A DNA stretch of 64,000 nucleotides from Betaproteobacteria bacterium (GCA_016861105.1 BOKS01000011.1:1-64000), one strand, 5' to 3'; counted from the first letter of the stretch, positions 42,992 to 51,558 are shown. Translations and numbers: made by a program. Notes: generated by a model from the sequence alone, not told the origin.

Positions 42992-43527
42992 GGCACCCTG
43001 CGGTACCAGCCGTCGAACACGGTCGTCCACGTACGCCCCCCGTCCTTCGACGCCTGCCAGTGCTGGCGCACGCGGCCGTCCGGCAGCGCCGACCACTCGA
43101 TGCGCTGGCGCGCGACGGTGCGCGGCGGCCCGGCGTCGCCCGTCTCGCCTTCGAGGCGCATGCCCCCGTCGACCGCCGTGCCCTCCAGGCGCAGCAGGCC
43201 TCCCGCGTTGTCCACCCACGTCTGGTGCCAGCGCTGCGCGAGCGGATCGTAGGCGTTGAGGCTCGTGCCGGCGAACCCGCCCCGGCCCTGCCACTCCTCG
43301 AGAAGCGCGCAGCCGCCGTGCACGCTGGTGATCCGGTTGCGGCCGACGTCCTTGCCCGCGGCGTCGGCCACGTCCCACGTGCCGAGCCAGAAGTCGAACT
43401 GGCGGTGCGCGGCCGTGGCGCAGGGCGCATGCTTCGCGTCCGCGGCGTCCGCGGCGGGCGGGCAGCACGCGGACGTCGCGGCCCAGAGGACGGCGACGGC
43501 GGCGAGCGGACGGCGACGGACGGGCAT
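42988..43527 (-). CDS. Secreted DUF1579-like protein
   Basis: A 179-residue exported protein. The first 28 residues are a signal peptide (LAAVAVLWAATSACCPPAADAADA); the AACC pattern could also be a lipobox-like site but is not canonical. The body starts with HRQFDFWLGTWDVADAAGKDVGRNRI, the F-D-F-W-x-G-x-W-D pattern of small calycin-like DUF1579 proteins, and ends WTTVFDGWYRRVP, consistent with a lipocalin-like barrel. Ligand unknown. It is transcribed first, with the LytTR gene overlapping its stop (GTGA), so protein and regulator may form a sensing pair. Confidence 0.7.
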   Translation of the reverse strand: MPVRRRPLAAVAVLWAATSACCPPAADAADAKHAPCATAAHRQFDFWLGTWDVADAAGKDVGRNRITSVHGGCALLEEWQGRGGFAGTSLNAYDPLAQRWHQTWVDNAGGLLRLEGTAVDGGMRLEGETGDAGPPRTVARQRIEWSALPDGRVRQHWQASKDGGRTWTTVFDGWYRRVP

Positions 43528-43568
43528 CGGGGAACGCGGCGATCGGGAACGGCACGATCGTCGGATGC

Positions 43569-43614
43569 CAGTGGCCCTGCGACAAGGGCCACTGCGGAGT
43601 ATCCTGTTGGGCCA
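43569..43614. promoter_or_regulatory. Operator-like repeats between DUF1579-LytTR and mocR-like genes
   Basis: CAGTGGCCCT (43569-43578), spacer GCGACA, AGGGCCACTG (43585-43594): a perfect 10-bp inverted repeat. A further GGGCCA at 43609-43614 is a direct repeat of the one at 43586, 23 bases apart. The inverted-plus-direct layout is usual for MocR-family targets. A TATCCT at 43600-43605 could be the -10 of the mocR-like gene (ATG 43630). Confidence 0.65.
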
Positions 43615-43629
43615 TTCGGACGCCCGGCG

Positions 43630-45084
43630 ATGCCACCGACGCCGCCCCCGCTTCCTCGCGCCCTGGCCCGGACGCCGGGCACGACCCTGCGCACCCGGAT
43701 CTACCGCGCGTGCCTCGACGCGATCGTCGACGGCCGCATGGCGCCCGGCACGCGGCTGCCGTCGGCGCGCCAGCTCGCCGCCGACTGGCGCGTGTCGCGC
43801 AACACGGTCGACGACGCGATCGCGGCGCTGCAGGCCGACGGCGTGCTCGTGCGCCGCGTCGGCGCGGGAACGTTCGTCGCCCAGGCGGCGCCCGCGCCCG
43901 CGGCCCTGCGCCCGCCGAGCGCGTTCGCGCGCACGGCGCTCGCCGAGGTCTCGCGCTGGAGCCGGCGCGCAGCCGCGACGCACGCGCCGGGCGCGGTGCC
44001 GCGCGCGCACGCGTTCGTCGCGGGGCTCGCGGACCTCCGCGCATTCCCGCTGGACCGCTGGCGCCGGATCACCGCGACGCGGCTGCGCACCGGCGGCAGC
44101 GCGCTGCTCGGCTATCCGCCGTCGGCGGGGCTGCCGGCGCTGCGCTCCGCCGTGGCGCGCCACCTCGCGCTCGCGCGCGGCATCGCGTGTGCGCCCGAGC
44201 AGGTGGCGATCGTCAACAGCGCGATGCAGGCGGTCGACCTCGTCGTGCGGATGCTGCTCGAGCGCGGGGACCGCGCGTGGCTCGAGGACCCGGCGTATCA
44301 GGGCCTCCGGGCGACGCTCGCCATGGCCGGGGTGCGCACGGTCGCCGTGCCGGTGGACGCCGACGGGCTCGACGTCGCCGCCGGCATCGCGCGCGCCCCG
44401 CGCGCGGCGCTGGTGCACGTGACGCCGTGCTGCCAGTATCCGCTGGGGACGACGATGTCCGCGGCGCGGCGAGCGGCCCTGCTCGACTGGGCCGCACGGC
44501 GCGGCGCGTGGATCGTCGAGGACGACTACCAGAGCGAGTTCTTCCACGACGGCCGCCCGCCGGCCGCGCTCGCCGCGCTCGACCGCAGCGGCCGCGTGCT
44601 GCACCTCGGGACGTTCACCAGCGCCGCGTTCCCGTCGCTGCGCCTCGCGTGGATCGTGCTGCCGCCGTCGCTGGTCGACACGTTCGAGGCCGTCCGCGGC
44701 CAGCTCGACCACCACAGCCACGCGATCGCGCAGGCGGTGCTCGCCGACTTCATCGACGGCGGTCATCTCGCCGCCCACCTGCGGCGCATGCGCACGCTCT
44801 ACCGCGCGCGCCGCGACGCGCTGGTGGCCGCCCTGGCGCGCCACGGCGTCGACGGGACGCGGCTCGTCGCGGCGCACGCCGGCATGCACGTGGCCCTGCG
44901 GCTGCCGCGCGGACGCTCCGATCGCGCCGTCACCGCGGCGGCGGCCGCGCGCGGCGTGGCGGTGATGCCGCTGTCGCGCTACGCGCGGCACGTCCGCGTC
45001 AGCGGGCTGCTCCTCGGCTACACCGCGCTCGACGAAGGTGCGATCGAGCGCGGCGTCGCGCGACTCGCGCCGCTGCTGCGCTGA
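43630..45084 (+). CDS. MocR-family (GntR-aminotransferase) regulator lacking the PLP lysine
   Basis: A 484-residue fusion of a GntR winged helix (LRTRIYRACLDAIVDGRMAPGTRLPSARQLAADWRVSRNTVDDAIAALQADGVL) and a fold-type I aminotransferase domain (about 130-484). Aminotransferase landmarks are clear: LLGYPPSAGLPALR, LEDPAYQGLR, HVTPCCQYPLGTTM and IVEDDYQSEF. At the Schiff-base site, where the family has GTFSK, the sequence is GTFTS (Thr330, Ser331), so the lysine is replaced and the rest (FPSLRLAW) is intact. PLP could at most bind non-covalently, or another ligand is sensed. The stop region overlaps the convergent marR gene by 67 bases. Confidence 0.88.
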   Translation: MPPTPPPLPRALARTPGTTLRTRIYRACLDAIVDGRMAPGTRLPSARQLAADWRVSRNTVDDAIAALQADGVLVRRVGAGTFVAQAAPAPAALRPPSAFARTALAEVSRWSRRAAATHAPGAVPRAHAFVAGLADLRAFPLDRWRRITATRLRTGGSALLGYPPSAGLPALRSAVARHLALARGIACAPEQVAIVNSAMQAVDLVVRMLLERGDRAWLEDPAYQGLRATLAMAGVRTVAVPVDADGLDVAAGIARAPRAALVHVTPCCQYPLGTTMSAARRAALLDWAARRGAWIVEDDYQSEFFHDGRPPAALAALDRSGRVLHLGTFTSAAFPSLRLAWIVLPPSLVDTFEAVRGQLDHHSHAIAQAVLADFIDGGHLAAHLRRMRTLYRARRDALVAALARHGVDGTRLVAAHAGMHVALRLPRGRSDRAVTAAAAARGVAVMPLSRYARHVRVSGLLLGYTALDEGAIERGVARLAPLLR

Positions 45085-45629
45085 CGCGGCGCGCGCCCGC
45101 GCTCGGCGCCGCGACCCCTTGCCAGGTCGGCGGCGAGGTTCCCGATGATCGCGAGGAGGACGCGTCGCGTCGTCGCGACGTCGACCGGCGCGACGCCGGC
45201 CACGCCGGCCCGGTTGACCTCCTCGGCGAGCGGCACGAGCGCGCGCCTGAGCGCACGGCCGCGCGGCGTCAGCACCACGTGGACGTTCTTGCGGTTGCCG
45301 GCGCGCCGCTCGCGCCGCACGTAGCCCAGCGACTCCATCGCGCGCACGGCCGCGTTGGTCGTCGGCGCCATGACGCCCGCCTCCTCGGAGAGCTGGCGCT
45401 GCGTGAGGCCGTCGCGCTCCCAGAGCACGCGCAGGAACGTCCAGTGGCCGAACGAGACGCCGCGCGCGGCCAGGCGCGCCTGCAGCGCCCGGCTGAACGT
45501 CCGCGCCGCGTCGCGGACCAGGTGCGCCAGGCGGTCGTCGGGCACCGCCTCGACCCAGTGGCGCAGGATCGCGCGCGTCTCGCCGTCGGCCGGCGGCCGC
45601 CGCGGCGGCGCCGCCGCGCCGCGCTTCAC
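45018..45629 (-). CDS. MarR-family regulator of the aromatic oxygenase locus
   Basis: A 203-residue MarR protein. The winged-helix core reads GVSFGHWTFLRVLWERDGLTQRQLSEEAGVMAPTTNAAVRAMESLGYVRRERRAGNRKNVHVVLTPRGRALRRAL, standard for the family. Start GTG 45629 overlaps the reductase stop (GTGA). A basic tail of about 35 residues (RGRGAERGRAPRQRSSGASRATPRS) runs antisense to the end of mocR and may be a read-through extension. It probably binds the TTAGG-CA-CCTAA palindrome in the divergent promoter at 46664, releasing it with an aromatic acid ligand. Confidence 0.87.
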   Translation of the reverse strand: MKRGAAAPPRRPPADGETRAILRHWVEAVPDDRLAHLVRDAARTFSRALQARLAARGVSFGHWTFLRVLWERDGLTQRQLSEEAGVMAPTTNAAVRAMESLGYVRRERRAGNRKNVHVVLTPRGRALRRALVPLAEEVNRAGVAGVAPVDVATTRRVLLAIIGNLAADLARGRGAERGRAPRQRSSGASRATPRSIAPSSSAV

Positions 45630-46594
45630 AGGTCGAGCACCAGCGCGCCGCTCCGCGCGCGCGAGCAGCACACCATGATCTGGCTCCCGTGTTCCGCTGC
45701 GCCGAGCACGAAGTCGCGGTGCTCGACGTCGCCGGAGACCAGTCCCGTGCGGCACGAGCCGCAGCTCCCGGCCTCGCAGGAGCTTCGCACCGGCACGCCG
45801 GCATCGCGCAGCACCTCGAGGATCGAGCGGCCCGACGGCACGTGGAAGGTGCGCCCGCTGCGCGCCAGCACGACGTCGAACGGGACGTCGCGCGCGCGCG
45901 TGGCGGCGTCGACGCCGAAGCTCTCGAAGTGGACGGCGCCCGGCGGCCAGTGGCCCGACATGTCGCGCACGGCGTCCATCAGCGGGCGCGGCCCGCAGCA
46001 GTAGACGTGCGCGCTCGTGGGTTTCTCCAGCAGCGGCCACAGGTCGAAGGCGCGCTCCGGATCGCCGCCGTCGTGGTGCAGCGTGACGAAGGGCGCGATG
46101 CCGCTCGCCGCCAGCACGTCGGCGAACGGCGTGCACGACGCGTCGCGCGTCAGGTAGACGAGGCGGAACGCGCCGCGGGCGCCGGTCGCGAGGTGGCGCA
46201 CCATCGACAGGATCGGCGTGATGCCGATGCCGCCGGCGACGAACAGGAACCTCGTCGCCCGCGGCGCCAGCGCGAACTCGTTGCGTGGCGCCCCGATGCG
46301 CAGCCGGTCGCCCACGGCCAGCCGGTCGGTCATCGCGACCGATCCGCCGCGCCCGCCGGGCTCGCGCTTGACGGCGATCTCGTAGCGGTCGCCATCCTCC
46401 GGCGCGTTGCACAGCGAGTAGCGGCGCAGCGCGCCGCCGGGCGTGACGACCGGCACGTGCGAGCCGGGGGCGAACGCCGGCAGCGTCGCGCCGCCGTGCG
46501 CGCGGAGCACGAAGCGGCGGATCCCGGAAGCGATCCAGTCCGCATCCGCGACCACCGTGTCGAAGAGCCCGCCCTCGTCGTCGGTCGATGCCAC
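45626..46594 (-). CDS. Phthalate dioxygenase reductase-type oxidoreductase
   Basis: A 322-residue class IA Rieske oxygenase reductase: flavin domain (LRRYSLCNAPEDGDRYEIAVKREPGGRGGS, the RxYS motif), NAD domain (LFVAGGIGITPILSMV and HVYCCGPRPLMDAV) and a C-terminal plant-type [2Fe-2S] domain (VRSSCEAGSCGSCRTGLVSGDVEHRD...MVCCSRA). The domain order FMN-NAD-FeS is that of phthalate dioxygenase and vanillate demethylase reductases. It passes electrons from NADH to the Rieske oxygenase encoded divergently at 46758. Co-transcribed with marR. Confidence 0.92.
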   Translation of the reverse strand: MASTDDEGGLFDTVVADADWIASGIRRFVLRAHGGATLPAFAPGSHVPVVTPGGALRRYSLCNAPEDGDRYEIAVKREPGGRGGSVAMTDRLAVGDRLRIGAPRNEFALAPRATRFLFVAGGIGITPILSMVRHLATGARGAFRLVYLTRDASCTPFADVLAASGIAPFVTLHHDGGDPERAFDLWPLLEKPTSAHVYCCGPRPLMDAVRDMSGHWPPGAVHFESFGVDAATRARDVPFDVVLARSGRTFHVPSGRSILEVLRDAGVPVRSSCEAGSCGSCRTGLVSGDVEHRDFVLGAAEHGSQIMVCCSRARSGALVLDL

Positions 46595-46663
46595 GCCACG
46601 CTCCCCGCTGCGGCGCGTCTGGACAACGCCGCCGAAAGCCGCTAGCTTCGCGCAGCCGGAAGC

Positions 46664-46675
46664 TTAGGCACCTAA
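46664..46675. promoter_or_regulatory. MarR-box-like palindrome in the divergent promoter
   Basis: TTAGG-CA-CCTAA is a perfect 5-2-5 inverted repeat lying in the 163-base gap between the reductase and the Rieske oxygenase genes. Palindromes of this length and composition are typical MarR targets, and a marR gene is in the reductase operon. Link to that protein is inferred from position. Confidence 0.6.
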
Positions 46676-46757
46676 CGATCTTTCCGCAACGGGGCCTTGC
46701 CCCGTGCGCACGGGAAGACGCCGACGGCCGCGACGCGGCCCTGCGACGGAGGCGAGG

Positions 46758-48041
46758 ATGCTCACGCGCGAGGAGAACGACCTGCTGTGCCGCGTCGAGG
46801 GCGACGCGCCGATGGGCCAGCTGATGCGCCGGCACTGGATCCCGGCGCTGCTCGCCGAGGAGGTGCCCGGCCCCGACTGCGACCCGGTGCCGCTGCGGCT
46901 GCTCGGCGAGGATCTCGTCGCCTTCCGCGACAGCGACGGGCGCGTGGGCGTCATGGACCGCCACTGCCCGCACCGCCGCGCGTCGCTGGTCTTCGGGCGC
47001 AACGAGGACTGCGGGCTGCGCTGCCTGTACCACGGCTGGAAGATGGACGTCGACGGCAACGTGCTGGAGATGCCCTCCGAGCCGGCGGGAAGCCCGATGC
47101 TGCAGAAGGTCAGGCACAAGGCGTACCCGACGCACGAGCACGCCGGGTTCGTGTTCGTCTACATGGGGCCGCGCGAGTCGATGCCGGCGTTCGCTCCGCC
47201 GCCGTACGCGCCGACCGCGGACGCGCGCTGCGCGGTGGTCAAGATCGTCGTCGACTGCAACTGGGCGCAGGTGCTCGAGGGCGCGATCGATTCCGCGCAC
47301 AGCTCGACGCTGCACTCCACCGACATGCAGCCGGCGCGGGTGGACCGCGCGAAGGCGACCAGGGACGTCTGGCTGCGCCCGTCGACCGATCGGGCGCCGC
47401 GGCTGGTGGCCGAGCGCGGCGACTTCGGCTTCAAGTACGCGGCGCTGCGCCGGCCGATCGCCAACGCGGCGGTCGACGACTACGTGCGCGTCACCGTGTT
47501 CGTCGCGCCGTTCACCGTGCTGATCCCGCCGAACAACCTCTACCGGGTCGCGAACATCAACGTGCCCATCGACGACACGCACACGATGTTCCACTTCATC
47601 GCGTGGACGCCCGGCGCCGAGGGCGAGGTCGACGCCGAGGGCTGGCGCAAGTTCTGCGGCGCGCAGGTGGGCGTCGACGTCGACCGGGAGTGGCGCAAGG
47701 TGCGCACGGTGCACAACCGCTACCTGCAGGACCGGCAGGCGATGCGGCTGGGCAGCTTCACCGGCATCAAGGGCATCCCGCACCAGGACATCGCGATGTG
47801 GGAGACGATGGGCCCGATCGCGGACCGCACGAACGACCGCCTCGGCGCGAGCGACCTCGCGATCGTCGAGTTCCGCCGCATCATGGTCGAGGCGGCGCAG
47901 GCCATGCGCGACCGCGGCGTCGCGCTGGGGGCCGGCGCCGGCTGGTCGCACCTCGCGTCGTTCGAGGGCGTCGTGCCGAAGACCACCGACTGGCGCACGC
48001 TCGGCGCGCCGGTGCACGGAGCACAGCCGGCCACCGCCTGA
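46758..48041 (+). CDS. Rieske non-heme iron oxygenase, phthalate 4,5-dioxygenase-like large subunit
   Basis: A 427-residue ring-hydroxylating oxygenase alpha subunit. The N-terminal Rieske cluster ligands are in DRHCPHRRASL and LRCLYHGWKMD (C-x-H...C-x2-H). The mononuclear iron site is in LEGAIDSAHSSTLHS with the bridging Asp and both histidines; the third ligand lies further on. The opening MLTREENDLLCRVEGDAPMGQLMRRHWIPAL and the length are those of phthalate 4,5-dioxygenase-type enzymes. The physiological substrate is an aromatic acid of unknown identity. A Bug receptor follows; ring-cleavage genes are absent, so the pathway is incomplete here. Confidence 0.9.
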   Translation: MLTREENDLLCRVEGDAPMGQLMRRHWIPALLAEEVPGPDCDPVPLRLLGEDLVAFRDSDGRVGVMDRHCPHRRASLVFGRNEDCGLRCLYHGWKMDVDGNVLEMPSEPAGSPMLQKVRHKAYPTHEHAGFVFVYMGPRESMPAFAPPPYAPTADARCAVVKIVVDCNWAQVLEGAIDSAHSSTLHSTDMQPARVDRAKATRDVWLRPSTDRAPRLVAERGDFGFKYAALRRPIANAAVDDYVRVTVFVAPFTVLIPPNNLYRVANINVPIDDTHTMFHFIAWTPGAEGEVDAEGWRKFCGAQVGVDVDREWRKVRTVHNRYLQDRQAMRLGSFTGIKGIPHQDIAMWETMGPIADRTNDRLGASDLAIVEFRRIMVEAAQAMRDRGVALGAGAGWSHLASFEGVVPKTTDWRTLGAPVHGAQPATA

Positions 48042-48131
48042 CGGGGGCGGGACGGCGCACGCAGCCACGCGACCGCCGGGGACACGGCGGCATCCACGAC
48101 GATGCATTCCCGACACGACCGGAGGCCCACG

Positions 48132-49130
48132 ATGGAGGCAGCACGCCGTACCGCCCTACGCACGCTGACCGCGCTCGCCGCCGCGGGAGCGGCCGCGCTC
48201 GCCGCGACCGCCGCCGCGCAGGCGCCCGCCGGCTATCCGGCGAAGCCGATCCGGTTCGTCGTGCCGTACGCAGCGGGCGGGCTTCCGGACACGGTCGCGC
48301 GCATCGTCGCGCAGCGGCTGCAGGAGAGGCTCGGCCAGTCGGTCGTCATCGACAACCGGCCGGGCGCCAACGGCGGCGTGGCGGCGAGCGCGCTGCTGTC
48401 CGCGCCCGCCGACGGCTACGCGTTCCTGGTGACCGACGGGTCGATGTTCTCGATCAACCCGCGCATCTACAGCAAGCTGACCTACGACGCGGCCCGCGAC
48501 TTCGTGCCGGTCGCGCTGGTCGCGCGCGCGCCGCTGTACCTCGCCGTGCACCCGAACGTGCCGGCCGGCACGCTGCCCGAGTTCCTCGACTACGCGAGAG
48601 CGCGCCCCGGCAAGGTCAACTACGGCTCCTCGGGGATCGGCAGCACGCACCACCTGACGATGGAGGCGCTCAAGCACGACCTCAGGCTGGACCTCGTGCA
48701 CGTCCCGTTCAAGGGCACCGGGCAGTCGGTGCCGGCGCTGATCGGCGGCCAGGTGGAGGTGCTGTGGTCGGCGTATCCGTCGCTCGCCGGCTTCGTGAAG
48801 GACGGTCGCGTCAAGCTGCTGGCGAGCAACGGCGGACAGCGCTCGGCGCAGGCGCCGAACGTGCCGACGATCGCCGAGACGATCCCCGGCTTCGACTTCG
48901 CGCCGATCGTCGGCGTGCTCGCGCCGGCCGGCACGCCGCGGCCGATCATCGAGCGCGTGGCGGCCGAGGTGGTCGCGATCGCGAAGGCGCCCGACGCGCA
49001 GGCCGCGATGGCGGCGGCCGGCATCGACCCGGTCGGCGGCGGGCCGGAGGACTACGCGAGGGCGATCGCCAGCGAGAACGAGCGGATGGCGAAGGCCATC
49101 GACGCGGCCGGGCTGAAGCGCGGCGAGTAG
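48132..49130 (+). CDS. Tripartite tricarboxylate (Bug/TctC) receptor
   Basis: A 332-residue periplasmic binding protein of the Bug family, abundant in Burkholderiales. Signal peptide of about 31 residues ends TAAAQ. Bug signatures: YPAKPIRFVVPYAAGGLPDTVARIVAQ, NRPGANGGVAASALLSAPADGY, and LVHVPFKGTGQSVPALIGGQVEVLWS. ATG 48132 has a GGAGGC site; an upstream in-frame ATG (48102) would add a charged leader. No TctA/TctB membrane genes are nearby, so it must share membrane partners or act as a sensor. The neighbour suggests an aromatic acid ligand such as phthalate. Confidence 0.9.
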   Translation: MEAARRTALRTLTALAAAGAAALAATAAAQAPAGYPAKPIRFVVPYAAGGLPDTVARIVAQRLQERLGQSVVIDNRPGANGGVAASALLSAPADGYAFLVTDGSMFSINPRIYSKLTYDAARDFVPVALVARAPLYLAVHPNVPAGTLPEFLDYARARPGKVNYGSSGIGSTHHLTMEALKHDLRLDLVHVPFKGTGQSVPALIGGQVEVLWSAYPSLAGFVKDGRVKLLASNGGQRSAQAPNVPTIAETIPGFDFAPIVGVLAPAGTPRPIIERVAAEVVAIAKAPDAQAAMAAAGIDPVGGGPEDYARAIASENERMAKAIDAAGLKRGE

Positions 49131-49149
49131 CCGGCGCGATCCCCGGACA

Positions 49150-49521
49150 CTACGGTCGTGGTCCGGCGAGGCGCGGCAGGTCGCCGCGCAGCCCGTAGCG
49201 GCGGCGCATCGCGGCGCGCTCGAAGACCAGCGCCGCGAGCGCCGTGACCAGCGTGACGGCCGCGAGGATCAGCGCCATCCGCAGGTACGGCTGGCCCAGC
49301 GAGATGCGCATCGCGGCGAATTCCGCCATCGTGCGCAGCCATTCGAGCGCGCCGAGGACGAGGCCGGCCTGCACGATGCGGACGGCCCACGGCTTGCGCA
49401 CGAACGCGAGGACGACCAGAAGCACGCCGGCGGCGACGCCGGCGGGCGCGTCCGCGCGGAGGAAGTGGGCGGCGAGGAGGACGCCGGCGAGCACGACCGG
49501 CGCGAGGTGGAGGGCGAGCAT
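49150..49521 (-). CDS. Small four-helix membrane protein
   Basis: A 123-residue protein with about four hydrophobic segments (LALHLAPVVLAGVLLAAHFL, PAGVAAGVLLVVLAFV, WAVRIVQAGLVLGALEWLRTM, and LRMALILAAVTLVTALAALVF) and a basic cytoplasmic tail. I do not recognise a named family with certainty. It faces the Bug gene tail to tail. Its promoter carries a near-perfect FNR/ANR-type palindrome, so oxygen-linked expression is suggested. Confidence 0.7.
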   Translation of the reverse strand: MLALHLAPVVLAGVLLAAHFLRADAPAGVAAGVLLVVLAFVRKPWAVRIVQAGLVLGALEWLRTMAEFAAMRISLGQPYLRMALILAAVTLVTALAALVFERAAMRRRYGLRGDLPRLAGPRP

Positions 49522-49551
49522 CCGCGGGACGTTCCGGCAAACGGTGCGGAA

Positions 49552-49593
49552 AGTCTAGGAAGCGGCGGACGGTGCTGCCTTGACGCAGGTCAC
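49552..49593 (-). promoter_or_regulatory. Promoter with FNR/ANR-like box before the small membrane protein
   Basis: TTGAC-GCAG-GTCAC (49580-49593) matches the TTGAC-N4-GTCAA palindrome of this window at nine of ten arm positions. A TAGACT -10 hexamer on the minus strand lies at 49557-49552; a start site near 49545 puts the palindrome centre at about -41.5, the same geometry as at ompW. Confidence 0.5.
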
Positions 49594-49653
49594 GCGCTGC
49601 GGGCCGCGGCCGCGCGGTGCGCGAAGCCCGGCGCGATGCCTATGCGCGACGCG

Positions 49654-51510
49654 TCAGGGCTCCAGCACGTAGCTGCCGGGCGCGTCGGGCAGCGGCGCGC
49701 CTGCGTCGGCCGGCCGCGCGATCCGTGGCGGGGGGACCGCCCGCCCCGAGTGCGCCGCGAGCCACGCAGTCCACGCCGGCCACCACGAGCCCTCGTGCAC
49801 GCGCGCGCGCGCGGCCCAGGTGTCCGGGTCCTCGAAGCGATCGTCGGCGTCCTGCGTGGCGATCCGGTAGTGCCGCCGCGGATGGCCGGGCGCCGAGACG
49901 ATGCCCGCGTTGTGGCCGCCGTTGGTCAGCACGAAGGTGAGCGGCGCCTGCGTCATCAGGTGCAGCTTGTAGACCGAGCGCCACGGCGCGACGTGGTCGG
50001 TCTCCGTGCCCACGGCGAACGTCGGGCGCCTGAGGTCGGCGAGCGCGACCGGCGCGCCGGCCGCGTGGTAGCGGCCCTCGGCGAGGTCGTTGTCGAGGAA
50101 CAGCCGGCGCAGGTACTCGGTGTGCATGCGGAACGGCATGCGCGTCGCATCGGCGTTCCAGGCGAGCAGGTCCGTCATCGGCGCGCGCTCGCCCATCAGG
50201 TAGTCGCGCACGCCGCGCGACCAGACGAGGTCGTTGCTGCGCAGCAGCTGGAAGGCGCCGTGCATCTGCCGCGAGTCGAGGAACCCCTGCTCCCACATCG
50301 TGTCCTCGAGGAACGCGAGCTGGCTCTCGTTGATGAACAGCGTGAGCTCGCCCGCCTCGCTGAAGTCCACCTGCGCCGCGAAGAACGAGGTCGTCGCCAG
50401 CCGTTCGTCGCCGTCGCGCGCCATCACGGCCGCGCCGATCGCGAGGAGCGTGCCGCCGAGGCAATAGCCGACGCCGTGCACCTTGCGGTCCGGCACGATA
50501 CGCGACACCGCGTCGAGCGCCGCCATCATCCCGAGCGTGCGGTAGTCGTCGAACGCGAGGTCGCGGTCCTCGGGCGCGGGGTTCTTCCACGAGATCATGA
50601 ACACCGTGAACCCCTGCGCCACGAGGAAGCGCACCAGCGAGTTGCCGGGCGAGAGGTCGAGGATGTAGTACTTCATGATCCACGCCGGCACGACCAGCAC
50701 GGGCTCGGGGCGCACGCGGCCGGTCGACGGCGCGTACTGGATCAGCTCGATCAGCCGGTTGCGGAACACGACCTTGCCCGGCGTCACCGCGACGTCGCGC
50801 CCGACGGCGAACGCCTCGCTGCCCACCGGCTTCTCGCCGCCCGCCTGCCGCACCCAGTCCTCGACGAAGTGCTGCGCGCCGCGCAGCAGGTTGACGCCCG
50901 CCTCGGCCTGCGTGCGCGCGAGCACGTCGGGATGGGTCAGGAAGTGGTTCGACGGCGAGAAGAGGTCGAGGAACTGCCGGGTGCTGAACGCCACGATGTT
51001 CTCGTCCTGCCGCGTCACGCCGCGCACGCCGGTGGTGGCGTTGTGCCACCACTGCTGCACCAGCAGGAACGACTGCCAGTAGAGGTCGAACGGCGCCTTG
51101 CGCCACCCTTCCCCGTCGAAGCGGCGGTCCTGCGGCAGCGGCTCGATGCACGGCGGCGTGTCGGGCTGCAGCGCCTTGCGCGCGACGTACGTGGCGAAGC
51201 GCAGCGACTTCTTGGCGGCCTTCTCGACGAGCCGCATCTGCTTGCCGGGCAGGAACGCGAGGTGCGCCGCCCAGTCGCCGTAGGCCTTCGCGAGCGCGAT
51301 CGGCGACAGGCCCGCCGTGAAGCGCGCGGTCAGCGCGTGCGTCGAGCGGTCGATCGTGTCCGCGAACGCGGTCGCGGCGAACGAATCGCGCATGAACGAG
51401 GCGTCCGGCGGTGGGGCCGGCGGCCGTGCCGCCGGCGGCGACGATGCCCGCGCCAGGCTCGCGACAGCCATGGTTTTCGGCACCAAGGCCGTGCGTCGCT
51501 GCTTCGCCAT
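49654..51510 (-). CDS. phaC: Class I poly(3-hydroxyalkanoate) synthase
   Basis: A 618-residue PHA synthase. The N-terminal domain includes FLPGKQMRLVEKAAKKSLRFATYV and DGEGWRKAPFDLYWQSFLLVQQWW, and the synthase core has HGVGYCLGGTLLAIGAAV with the catalytic cysteine in the lipase-like box, the catalytic Asp in GTETDHVAPW and His in NGGHNAGI. It polymerises 3-hydroxyacyl-CoA into storage granules. No phaA/phaB/phaR follow; instead phaC is the last gene of a lipid-modification set. ATG 51510 lacks a clear ribosome site; ATG 51471 is an alternative. Confidence 0.93.
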   Translation of the reverse strand: MAKQRRTALVPKTMAVASLARASSPPAARPPAPPPDASFMRDSFAATAFADTIDRSTHALTARFTAGLSPIALAKAYGDWAAHLAFLPGKQMRLVEKAAKKSLRFATYVARKALQPDTPPCIEPLPQDRRFDGEGWRKAPFDLYWQSFLLVQQWWHNATTGVRGVTRQDENIVAFSTRQFLDLFSPSNHFLTHPDVLARTQAEAGVNLLRGAQHFVEDWVRQAGGEKPVGSEAFAVGRDVAVTPGKVVFRNRLIELIQYAPSTGRVRPEPVLVVPAWIMKYYILDLSPGNSLVRFLVAQGFTVFMISWKNPAPEDRDLAFDDYRTLGMMAALDAVSRIVPDRKVHGVGYCLGGTLLAIGAAVMARDGDERLATTSFFAAQVDFSEAGELTLFINESQLAFLEDTMWEQGFLDSRQMHGAFQLLRSNDLVWSRGVRDYLMGERAPMTDLLAWNADATRMPFRMHTEYLRRLFLDNDLAEGRYHAAGAPVALADLRRPTFAVGTETDHVAPWRSVYKLHLMTQAPLTFVLTNGGHNAGIVSAPGHPRRHYRIATQDADDRFEDPDTWAARARVHEGSWWPAWTAWLAAHSGRAVPPPRIARPADAGAPLPDAPGSYVLEP

Positions 51511-51544
51511 GCGCCCAGCGTGCGCCCGCGACGCCGGCGCCGCG

Positions 51545-51558
51545 TTGACGGCTGTCAA
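51545..51558 (-). promoter_or_regulatory. FNR/ANR-type box upstream of phaC
   Basis: TTGAC-GGCT-GTCAA, a perfect 5-4-5 palindrome, overlaps the stop of the FAD oxidoreductase gene and ends 34 bases before the annotated phaC ATG. If it acted at -41.5 the start site would fall at about 51510, the annotated ATG, which would favour the internal ATG at 51471. No good -10 hexamer is seen there. Confidence 0.5.
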
